DNA of 64,000 bases. Origin: Odobenus rosmarus divergens (taxonomy: Eukaryota; Chordata; Mammalia; Carnivora; Odobenidae). Numbering within the stretch: the first letter of the stretch is position 1; the number at the start of each line of letters is the position of its first letter. Positions 22,614 to 34,600 of this stretch are shown here, in pieces. The position numbers were made by a program, and so were the translations under genes. The stretch is taken from positions 1,207,863 through 1,271,862 of the forward strand of contig NW_004451010.1 of the NCBI RefSeq assembly GCF_000321225.1. Direction: 5' to 3'. The notes under the pieces were generated by a model, which was not told the origin of the DNA, did not search any database, and saw only the letters and a program-made list of their open reading frames with translations.

Positions 22614-25600
22614 TGTGTGTGAGAGAGAGAGCAAGAGAGAAAGAGCAAGAGAGCAAGAGATTGAGATGGTTTCAGAGGGAAGAGAAGGTAAAAGAGACAC
22701 CTGGAGTAAAGTTTCAGGTATGATTGAAAGAGCTTACGTTAATATGACAGCGGGGCAGTTAAACAACTTTTTGTGCGTGAATAACCGAGTTTCATGTAAA
22801 ACTCTGGGGTCAGTCCTGCATGAATAGTAAGGATATATTATGTTAATATTCTTTAATTTAGACATCAGTTGAAAGGCTGTTTTTTATTTTTGGTCTTCTT
22901 GTCACAGTTTTGATCATTAAACTGACAATTAACTATAGTCATTTGATTGGAGGCTTAGACTTATTTAAGAAACTTCTTATATTGCATTGTACACCTGCTT
23001 CAAAGCCTTCTTGATATCCTGCACAATTCATTTTAAAATCTTCTACTTGCCATTTAAGCCCCTGCACCATCTGCCTCCAGTTTTTCTGCTGACATTTTTT
23101 TCTTGCTGTTCCTTCAGTTGGATTGTGCTGGGATCCTCAGTGTCCCCCCCAAAGTGCTAAGTTCCTCTCTACCTTCTTAGCCTTTTTCCTGTGCTCCTCA
23201 AATGTCCCCACCCAAGTTATGCACATGCTTCCAGGGTTTTCTATCATTATTTCATTCTTAAGGAAACCTTCCCATTTCTTTAGCCAGCGTGACCTTGCTT
23301 CTCTAAACTCCTAAAGGAGGACTTCTCTGAAAGTGGTGGTGGGGGCAACGACATAAGCAAGATCATACATGAAAATGTGCAAAGCCACTTTCTTTCATTT
23401 TAAAACTAGAAGCCCATGTTATCTTTAAGGCCAGATTAATTTACAGCTACCAAAAGTTTAATATATATTGAATATATTCAGGACGAATTAGACTTGAATA
23501 GATAAATTGATTGTTATATGGAGACCTTTTATTCCATTGCTTTTTCAACCCCCTTTTTTTTTCTTCTTTTAAGCTGGTCTTTTTTGGGCTAAGTAACCAG
23601 ATGGTTGTAGCTTTCAAGGAAGAGAACACTATAGCATTCAAACACCTCTTCTTGAAAGGATATATGGACCGAATGGATGACACGTATGCAGTGTACACAC
23701 AAAGTGATGTATACGATCAGATCACCTTTGCAGTGAACCAGGTAAATCCAAGTATGTGTGTTCTTACTTGGGAGAAAGAACAGACTGGGAAATTGTTAGC
23801 AATGTACATAATAGAAGGTGACATTCCACTGTAGAAGGGTGAGTATTTCTGTGATGATGTGTATAAATGATATGTATAAAACCATTTTAAAATTATTTTT
23901 TAAAAAATCACCATCGAACTTCCATGAAACAAGAAATTGAGAAAAGCTTTAGTTTAGTAACAAAGAGACAGAAACTTTAAAGACTTACTTGAAAGAATCA
24001 GAGCTAGGGGTTGGCATGAGTACCTCAAAGATTTAAAATTATTAACCATGGCCCTGGTTGTAAGTAGTCATTAAGTCTTCAGAGTTTATACATTCAGGGG
24101 CCCTTAACAAATAATGAGAATAATAGCTTTGCAGAGCATATTTAGCAACTAAGACCTGAAAGTTTGTTTAAAAAATAAGTAAGGCCTTTATGTCATACAT
24201 GACAATGGTTTTATTGTAACATTGATTAACTGCCCCTCAAAAGTAAAAATTACTATAGTGCAATTATGGTTCTTAATTATCTAGAGACAATCTATGCTCA
24301 GTGAGACAGTAAATCGCTAGGATGACATATGTGTTTACGGCATCAGGGCTTTCTGTTAGCCCTTGGACTGTGTAAGTTGGTCAGAGATCTACGGTGATGG
24401 AAGTAAGCTGCATAAGTTACTAAGCAGAATTATGGATCTGTGTGAAAAATTCCTCTGTCAAAGCAGAGCTGCAGAGGCAAGTGAGGACAGACGCCCAGTC
24501 TGATTAAAGCCCTCCGAGGCCGCAGCCACTTGGGGGCCCCATTGGTCAGTCCCAGAGGTCACCCGCCTTCCAGCCGTAGTCCCACACACCCCATTCCTGT
24601 CCTAGAGTCCTCTGACTCAAGCTCCAGGACTTCCCTTAGTTGGAGACAGTCCTACCACTTGCCCCTGACCGTCTAGCTCCTGCACAGACCTCCACGAAGA
24701 GTCTTATTAGGACAGCAAGGAAGTTTGGCCAGAGGATATCTTATAATGTTAGCAGGTTACCTGCAGCCCTGCACCTTGGATCTTCTATGTTTCAAGATCT
24801 TATGAAGTTCAAGACATACAAGTTTCTGTGGTCAGGAGGCTCAGATCTTTAGGTAATTCCTATGAGGATTGCTTCACAAATAGTGGGTGCTCAGAAGGGC
24901 TACAGGACCCCATACTTGTATGACTCTACCTCATGACCCCTGCTTGTCTTTCCAGCTTTACTTCCCATCACACACCGTTGCAGGCACACTGGTCTGCTTG
25001 GGACCTCACCACACTCAAGATCTTTTACCTTCGTTTTCATTTAATGGACTGTTTACCTCTTATACCCTCCCACCCCCAATATAAAACTACCACTTTGGCT
25101 CAGAGTAGCTTTAGCAAGGCTTAATCCACTTATTTCCTTGAATAGAGAACAAAAACCTCAAAACCGAGTATCTCCACTGTTATACTGTTTGCTCCCTACA
25201 TGTAGGACATAATGCTACTTAACAACTTACGCAGCTTCTTTTTTTAAAAATTTTTAAAAAAGATCTTATTTATTTATTTGGCAGATAGAGACATAGCAAG
25301 AGAGGGAACACAAGCAGGGGGAGTGGGAGAAGGAGAAGCAGGCTTCCTCCCGAGCAGGGAGCCTGATGTGGGGCTCCATCCCAGGACCCTGGGATCATGA
25401 CCTGAGCCGAAGGCAGACACTTAACGACGGAGCCACCCAGGCGCCCCCATTCAGAGTTTAAATTGATGATTATTCCAAAGTACCTTAACGACGGAGCCAC
25501 CCAGGCGCCCCCATTCAGAGTTTAAATTGATGATTATTCCAAAGTACCATGAGATCCTCATTTGTAAAATTCCATTTTATTTTATTTATAGGACTCCCTA

Positions 25601-28600
25601 GGACGAGGGAATATTGCTGTGAAAGTGACTAATCTGTATTCTTGCAATGATAAAGATGAAACAGTTTTGTTTGTTTGTTTTTTGAAAAAGTTTTGCAAGT
25701 TAGCTTAGAACAATTGTATCTCCTTTCCTGTATTACAACAGCAAAGCAGAACTCTGACCTTAATAAGAAACGGTTCAGAGATAAAGTTTGTATTCACACT
25801 GAATGCAAAAATCAATTCCTGCTCTTAGTTCTTTAAAGAAGGAAGGATCACAGAGTTGATGTACTGTAAGCCTTTACTTTTGTAGACAAGGAACCAGAGG
25901 CTCAGAAAATTTGTGACTTGCCCACGCTCACAGAAATGAGACTGGAGCCCAGAACTCTAATTTGGGAGTGCTTTCTGAAGGCTACTGTCCTGGCACACAG
26001 TAACATGTCATGTGCTCGCATATCGACGTGAATGTGAACGTGAGCGTCTCCACCCAGAAAGCAGGTTGGAACCTGCCCGTTTCATAGGCAGGGTGGGTAG
26101 GCAATCATGGCTTTATTTCTGTCTAGCTGGTGTTCCCATTCTCTGTTTCTCTTTTTGGTTTGAAGTACTTGCAGCTCCGCAACACGTCGGTTGGGAATCA
26201 TGCTTACGAGAACAAGGGCATGGAGCAGTCTGCTCTGACCATCTGTCAGCACTTCTACAGGCAAGGAAACATCTGTCCTGGAAATGATACCTTTGACATT
26301 GATCCAGAAATTGAAACTGGTGAGGTTCTTCAAGAAACTAGAGCTTCCTTTTTTTTTTTTTTTTAGCTCCTTGATTTATCCTTAAAACCAGTAATTTCAT
26401 CTCTGAAAATGTTCATTTGGTCTGTGCTATTAGGTCATAGTAAGAAAATTTGTGGGAGTTGTTATGTGTCAGGTGCTGTCCCAAGCCCTTTACTGTAACT
26501 CATGATTTTTTAAAAACAACAACAAGAACAAACCAATAAGGCAAGATACATTACTATCCTCAATTTATAGAAGACTAAAGTATGGCTCAGAGAGTTAAGT
26601 GATATGGTCCTGATGGAGCTGGTAAGAGGCAGTGCTGAAATTTGACCCAGGCTATCTGTGCTCTGAGCCACTACATTCTTAGCCTCTATATTCCAATTCC
26701 TCTTGGCACTGGATAAGCCAGTTATATAAACTTATACTATCCTTATAAAACATTGTACTTGCAAATTCATCATGTATATAAAACTCCCTCCCCTCAACTG
26801 CCGTTCTCTACTTAGTATCTTTGATGCTGGGTTTAGGGAGGAACCAGAACCAGGAATTAGAATAGAATGGCTTATTATTATTATTATTTTATTTTTATTA
26901 TTATTTTTTAAGTAATCTCCATGCCCAGAGTGGAGCCCAGTGCAGGGCTTGAGCTCAACAACCCTGAGATCAAGATCTGAGCTGAAATCAAGGGCCGGTC
27001 ACTTAACCAACTAAACCACCCAGGTGCCCTTGAGTGGCTTATTCTTATTAGCAAAGTTCTATTTATAATGTGTACCTAAAATACTAACTTAAGTCTTTGA
27101 GTTAAAAATTAAGTATCCGGATACTTTTAACAATAGTCACTGGGACGGTTTTTGGAGAGGGATAGTAAAGGATTACAGTACAGATTAGTGAAATCTCCTA
27201 AAATGCTGTCTTCCTTTTTTTTTTTTAATTTTAAAATAAAATAGTATTTTAAAAAATAGATCCTTTAAATTTAGAAAATTTTATCTTAGGTACTGTAAGT
27301 GCTTCACACTTATGCTTAGGATACAAAAAAGGGAGAAGGGACACAAAGTTTAGGCTCACAAAGGCAGGAAGGAAGAGAGCATTCTATAGGAGACAGATGA
27401 GACAGAGTTCAGGTTCAGGTCTCCTACCCTTCACCCACTCCAGAAATGTAGCCACTTGCATCTTAAAAACAAATGACTCATTGTAACCAAGCGATATTGA
27501 CCTTCAGCTTTTAAATCTCAATTCAGAAGAACAGTAGAATCTGAATATCTAGTCTTAAATATATTATCCTTCCAAGATGCAGTTCACTTATTTATTTTAG
27601 GCAATACACATAATGTTTTGTTTCTTTCTATGGCAGAATGTTTCTTTGTAGAGCCAGATGAACCTTTTCACATCGGAACACTGGAAGAAAATAAACTCAA
27701 CTTAACACTGGACTTTCATAGGTGAGGGAAGCAGTTGGGAGTGTACCTTGTGTGTCTGTGTGTGTATGTTTTCACTGCACTAAAGCCTCCTCTGTTTCCT
27801 AGACTCCTAACTGTGGAGCTGCAGTTTAAACTGAAGGCCATTAATCTGCAGACCATTCGTCATCACGAGCTCCCTGACTGTTACGACTTTACTCTGACTG
27901 TAAGCTTGGGCTGGGCTGAATTTGGTCCCAGGCTGAAGAAAAATTGTTTGGTTTCGTTACGTGTTTCATCTACCCCTATTAAAGCATGGTCAGATACATA
28001 GGATGTTTCCACTTGAATGTGCCTGGGGGAAGCATTGGTATAGCTGGCTCTGTTTTGTTATGGTAACTTGTTTACTTGTTGATTATCTATCCTCTGTACC
28101 TCAGTGGAAGTCCTGTGAGGGCGGGGACCTTGCCTTGTTCAGTGCAGTGTCTCCAGTACTCCGACCAGTAACTGGCGCAGGGGAGGTGTTCAATACAAAA
28201 GTAGCAGAGAGCTTGTAGGTCCTCTATAGTTGGCTCATACCAGTCTGTGGCTCTCTGCTTACGGTCACTGCCAGGCGTTCTGGCTGCTGAGGCTCCTCAC
28301 TGTAGATGTGTGCAGCGTTTGGGTTATTGCTCACAGTGCTTTCCTTGGGCTGCCTCCGGATGCTTTGGTTCCTCCCCCTTCAGCCCACCCTGCCACATCT
28401 CTGTTCTCTACATTCCAGTTGCAAAAGGAGCTATTAATGCTCTCTAGAGAGCACAAGATGCCTCCCATGTGAGCTCATCAGCCCATGAGGCTCAGGGTCA
28501 GTAATCCAATGCTGTGTGGGGCATATGTGGAACAGCATTTGATACAACTCACCTTCACACAGTCCAGATTGCTGTTACTTCAGCAGTAGTTTGTACCAGA

Positions 28601-31600
28601 GCTCTGTCCTTGATACTCAACTAATTGGCTAAGAGAAATCAAGTTTTCAGAGGTTGAGGTTAAAAAAATTTCAGAATATAGTCTAATTAATAATTATGCA
28701 TATCATTTAACAGGAAAAAGCACTAATACTGTAAAGACTATTTTGTATTAGGCTACAAATTTTGATCCTAATATTAGTTGGGAAGTTACGAATATTCAAT
28801 ATTACTTGACTTTTTTAAAAAAATTGAGCTATTATCCAGTCTTGTCTCTTCTCCCTCCTCCCCCTTACCATCCCCTGCACCACTCTCGAACTGAGAAATG
28901 GCACTTTTCAGAAGTTTTATAATCCTCAAGGCTCAGCTCAACTGACACTGTCTTCCTGGACCCTCTTTGTGATGCTTCAGTTAGGAACACATTCTGTGCT
29001 CTGAACTCCAGGGTTTTATTTTTGGTTTTGTTTTTATATTTTAATGGGCTCACCCACCTTCTCTTTTGTTTTAGGATTTTCTAGGCTTTTATCATCAACT
29101 CTGCTAGACTGAAAGCTCCTTGAAGGCAGGAATCATTTTATTAATCTTTGCATCCCTGAAAGAACATAGTAGGTGACTATGAGTAAATGAAACAAATATT
29201 TGTGGAATGAGTAAATGAAACATTTGTAAAATGTAGACCCTTTCCCATGACTCAGTACAGTGGTGAGAGCAGCCTGGCCTGTTAGCCGCAGGTGGATGTT
29301 CTGTTTTTCCTGTTATTGCAGATTTGACCCGAGCTATGCCCATGCCTTGTGGATTTAGCAGTGTGTCTCCCAGAACTATAGTGGAACTGATGCCCTACAG
29401 GGTAGTTTATTTTTTTGTTTTTTATTTTTTTAAAGATTTTATTTATTTATTTGACAGAGAGAGAGAGACAGCCCAAGCAGAGGGAGTAACAGGCAGAGGG
29501 AAAGGGAGAAGCAGGCTCCCTACAGAGCAGGGGACCTGATACGGGGCTCCATCCCAGGACCCCAGGATTATGACCTGAGCCGAAGGCAGACGCCCAACCA
29601 ACTGAGCCACCCAGGAGCCCCAATAGGGTAGTTTAATAATAAACACAATTAGTGCAACTTTATGTTTATAAGTAAACATGAACTGGGGCCATATATGCCT
29701 GATTTAAAATGCAAGGGTTTTAGATTCAGGCAAGCCTAGATTTTAATTCCAGCTCACCAGTTAGTAGCTTGTAACTTTAGGTAAATTACTTAATTGGTTT
29801 GAATTCCAGTTTTCTCATTTATAAAACAGAATTAATGCCCATCTACCTAACAAAGTTGTTGTCAAGACATCTGTCTATCTAATACACTTCATGTATATGA
29901 GATATATAGCAGATATTTGATTCATGCAACAACTATTTATGAAACCTTCCTGTGCCTATCATTTGGATTTATAATGTAAAAGTAGTACATTAACATTCAT
30001 TCATAGCAATTGAATATATTCTTGCATCATGTATTTTGAAGCTCTTTATTGGGTGTACAAACATTTAGGATTCTTGTGTTCACTTGAGGAACTGACTTCT
30101 ACATCATTATGAAATGGCACTTTTTACCCCAATATATATTCTTTGCTCTAAAATCGACTTTGTTTGATCTTAATATAACCACTCCAGCTTTCTTTTAATT
30201 AGTGTTAGTATGGTATATCTTTTTCCATCCTTTTGATATTAACCTATTTGTATCTCATGTTTAAAGTAGGTTTCTTATTAAACAGCATAGAGTTAAGTCT
30301 TGCTTTTTTACCCAACCTCATCATCTGTACCTTTTAATTGAGGTGCTTAGACCATTTAAATGATATGTGATTATTAATATAGTTTCTCTCTTTTTCTGCC
30401 TGAATTGAGTATTTTTTGGATACTATTTTAGCTCATTTGTTAGCTTATTGGCTGTAACTTTTTGTATTATTTTTAGGGTTTACAGTTCAAATATTTAAAT
30501 TATTATCATCTGCCTTCAAGTGATATTATACCACTGCATGTAGAGCCCAGGAATCTTATAACAATCTATTTCTGTGTCTCCTATCTTGGCTTTTATGTTG
30601 TTGTTGTCACACAGTTTACTTCCAGATGTGTTACAAACTATATAATGCACTGTTAGCAGTTTTTATTTAAACAATTATCTTTTAAAGCAATTTAAATAAT
30701 AAGGAAAAAAGTATATTGGCCCATGAAGTAACCATTCCAGCACGCTTCATTCTTTAGTATAGCTCCAGGCTTTCATCTGGGATCATTTTTCTTCCATCTG
30801 AAGGGCTTCCTTTAACATTTTTTATAGTGCAGGGCTGCTGAGAGACTTTTATATGCCTAAAAAAGTATTCCATCTTCATTTTTATTTTATTTTTTAAATA
30901 AATATTTTATTTATTCACTTGAGAGAGAGACTGAGCATAAGCAGGGGGAGCGGCAGGTAGAGGGAGAGGGGGAAGGAGGCTCCCCATGGAGCAAGGAGCC
31001 TGACACAGGGCTCAATCCCAGGGTCCTGGGATCGTGACCTGAGCTGGTGGCAGACGCCCAAACGACTGAGCCACCCAGGCGCCCCTCCATCTTCATTTTT
31101 AAAGATGGTTTCACTGGGTATAGACTTCTCGGTTCACTGTTTCTCCCGCAGTACTTTAAAGATGTTGTTGCTCTTCTAGCTTGCATTGCTCTGATGAGAA
31201 ACATGCTGTGGTCTTCATCTTTGTTCCTCTGCAGGGGATGTATTCCCCCTCCCCCTTGCTGTTTTTCAGTTGTTCTCTTTATCTCTTTGATTGTGATATA
31301 CCTTAGTGTAATTTTCTTCAAGTTTCTTGTGTTTGAGGTTTATTAAGCATTGGTTCTGTGGGTTTATAGTTTCCATTACATTTGACATTTATTAAACATC
31401 ACTTCTTCAAATAGTTTTGTCTCTTCTCCTTCCTCCCCCTTCAGAGATTCTAATTCCATGTGTATTTGGTCACTTGAAGTTGTCTCATAGCTCACTAATG
31501 TTTCGTGTTTTTGTTTTATTTTCCAATCTTTTTTCTCTGTGTTTCATTTTGGAAGTTTCTATTGCTCTACCTTCAAATTCACTAATCTTTTTTCTGCGCT

Positions 31601-34600
31601 ATCTAATCTGTTCTTAATCCTATCCATTATTTTTTCTTCTTTGTTTAAAGAATTCAACTTCTTCGAGCCCAATTGAGATGTGATTAACATTGAGCCAAAG
31701 TATATTTACTCAGCAGATATTTAGTGAGCACCTACTATTTATAAGGCCTGGACACTGTGTGGGAAAAGCATGGGTTCTCTTCGGCAAAGATTTCTGACTC
31801 ATTCAAATAATATGAAGCATCTTTCCTTTGTGAGGCCATGGACTGGGTCCTCCAGTGGATGTGGAGATGTGCAGACACTGACAACACTTTTAGTTGCTTG
31901 TCAAGGAAAGAAGCTTACAGTCCAACATGAGGAGAAACAAAGTGACCAGACTCACTAAATTTCTTTGAAATCTTATATATGCAGGGATGTCTAGTTACCC
32001 CACATGAAGAAGCTTCAATAAAACTCATTTAAATGGCAGGCATTTTTTCTTTTTGAGAGAGAGAGAGAGAGAAAGAGAGCACAAGCAGGGGGAGCAGCTG
32101 AGGGAGGGGGAGAAGCAGACTCCCTGCTGAGTGGGGAGCCCGATATGAGTCTTGATCCCAGGACCCTAGGATCGTGACCTGAGCTGAAGGCAGACACCTT
32201 AACTGATGGAGCCACCCAGGCACCCCTAAAGAGCAGACTTTTGAAAGAATGTTTTTTCTTTAAGACTTGAGAGAGGAGGCACTAAAAGCAAACCAAACAA
32301 AACCATGGCTGATTTCCGTGCTTTCCCTGTCCCTGCATGGGGAAAGTGGAGAGAGCTAGAAAGGGAAGACAGTAGGACTATGGAAGGTGTTCTGGTGTGA
32401 CTTTGTCCTGCTTGGTGCCTGGTGTCTGGAATGGTGATTCTTGAAGCAAAACATGGCTGTCGACTCCCTGTCACCACATCCTTTTTTATACATATGGTAC
32501 TAGAGTGACTAAGAAATCTAGGCCCAGAATGAAAATCAGAAAACCTCCACCTGAAATGTTTCAAGCCTGAGATAATTAACCTCTGTGTTAGTAAGAATTG
32601 CTGCAGCATTAACAAACTATCTCCAGCTGAGTCCCGGGGAGCGGGGAGGGCACACTTGTACCAGCTCTTGTTCATATCAAGAGGGCATCTAGAGATACTT
32701 AGAGTGGGAAGGAGAGAGATCTCTTGTTTTATAAGTTGTCCAGGGCTGGAATACTGTCCTAGAAATACAGGGTTTTAGAGACTAAAAGGTCTCGACAGAA
32801 GATCTTGTCCAACTTTCTCATTTCACAGAGAAATAAAGGGCGCTTCCCAAAGTTAAACAGAGCTAGCATCAACTTGGGGAGGAGAGTCCAGGATGAGAAT
32901 CTGGGTGGATATCCTGTTACCTTGAAAGATCTGTTTCCTAATTAATGCCTGGAGACATCTTTGCTTCAAGAACTATAGGTGTGTTTTGACCCTTTTCCTG
33001 TTCTTCACAGATAACACTTGACAATAAGGCCCATAGTGGAAGAATTAAGATAAGTTTAGATAATGACATTTCCATCAGAGAATGTAAAGACTGGCATGTA
33101 TCCGGATCAAGTAAGTGGTGAATTTTACTAATTTTCAAAATGGTTATTAAATAAAATAAAAGGGTTATTAAATTACTGGGATGTGTGGAGCATCAAATGA
33201 AAGAATCAGAGCATTCCCAAGTTCCTAATTCTCTGCAAATAGATCAACTCATTGTGGGTGTCTGATGTTCCAGGCAATGCATGAGTTGTTAGTGATTGAA
33301 ATGACTTTTGCTGACCTCTACATGTGCCCTCACTAGTCCAGTTCCTACCAAAAAATGCACATGATCCCCCAGGAAAAATAATCACATATGCCCAAACTAA
33401 TATTTTTTGAGTGTTTACTGCATAAGGACTTCTACCTACATTTTAATAGTTTTAAAATATCCTTGAGATAGGCAGCATCCCTATTTACACAAACAAAGAA
33501 ACTAAGGCTTAGAAGTGAATCTTGGTGCCTGTGATCATACAGCCATGGAGAGGTCAGGTAGGATTGGACCCTGAAGCATCCCGCACATTATATTTATATT
33601 CAGGAATGAGGAAAGGGTACATTCTTAGAAATATGGACATAAATTCAGGTATAGACTAAGTATGATTGAGAATTTGGGGGCTGAACTAGAGAAAATTGGA
33701 AAAGAATTGATCTTTCTCATTTTTTAGGCCCTTTGGTATGCTGTGCTGGATTAGGGCAGGGGTTCTTGGATTCTGGTGAGCATAAGAATCACCCCAGGTC
33801 CCTGCTTAGATGCAGTTTCCCCAGCTCCCTGCAAGGCAGTCCGCAGGTCTGGGGTGAGGCCTAGGAATGTGCAAGATGTCCTTATTCATGCCACACTTGG
33901 AAAATCATTGCTTTAGGGCTTCCTACTGGTTGATTGACACAGTTCAGAAGCGGTAATGAGATATTAAGGATAAATGAAGTGAAATTTCTTCATTCTAGTA
34001 TTCTTTTCATTATGAGGTAACTTCAAATATTTGAGGTTTGTGAATCACAAATTTTATTTGTCATCTGTAAACACCACAATACTTCTCCACACACTTTGGA
34101 ATAGAGAAAACAAACAAGAGCATATGAAAGTACCTGGCATGCAGGCTTTCTCTTAAATGTTTGTTTCTTAGTTTTAGGTTTTTCTAAAGTAGATGCAGAC
34201 ATTTTGGTAACAATTAGATGCCCCTTGGCTAATGTTAATAGGATGCTTCATTACAGAACTTTGAACTACAGAACTATAGTGTTAAGTGCTTGTCTTTTTA
34301 TCAGCGGGGAGCAGTCTACCTTGTCAAATAAAGACAGGCTCTGTAGCACAGCATATGAGGGCTGGGACCTCTGCTCACCTCTCTTCACCTGACTCCACTT
34401 ATGCTGGCCGACTCTGTGCTCGCAATCCTCCAGAATCTCTGCGTGGGTGGCTCTGTCTTACCGCTCAGGTCTCCCCTGAGACCTGCTGCCCCTTACTGTG
34501 CCGCATAAACGAGCCTCTTCTCCCCATGCCCCCACACCAGTCTCTCTCATTTCGAACAGTGGTTCTCGAACTTCTGTGCCAGCTGAGAGAGCTTGTGAAA

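Larger units (their letters stand above)
20465..23573 (+). other. MCOLN3: MCOLN3 intron between coding exons 1 and 2
   Basis: Contains MIR relics (about 21045-21205 minus, 22300-22515 plus), L2 ends (21930-22050 and 22990-23310 plus), two SINEs and a GT/GA microsatellite. No additional exon recognised. Confidence 0.7.
23742..26165 (+). other. MCOLN3: MCOLN3 intron between coding exons 2 and 3
   Basis: One CAN-SINE, a 64-bp tandem duplication, a MIR (about 25845-25965 minus) and a possible L2 fragment around 24940-25060. About 24300-24880 is moderately GC-rich without a recognised element. Confidence 0.65.
27900..33010 (+). other. MCOLN3: MCOLN3 intron between coding exons 5 and 6 (5.1 kb)
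   Basis: Filled with L2 (28080-28205, 28840-29200 plus), MIR (29695-29900 plus), a large antisense L1M (29980-31670) and three SINEs. 31690-31960 resembles a worn L2/MIR; 32230-32990 has nothing recognised. Confidence 0.7.

Noticed and set aside
32226..32675. 149-codon minus-strand frame in the MCOLN3 intron
   Set aside because: No family resemblance, begins next to a SINE, and opposes the host gene without promoter or splice support.
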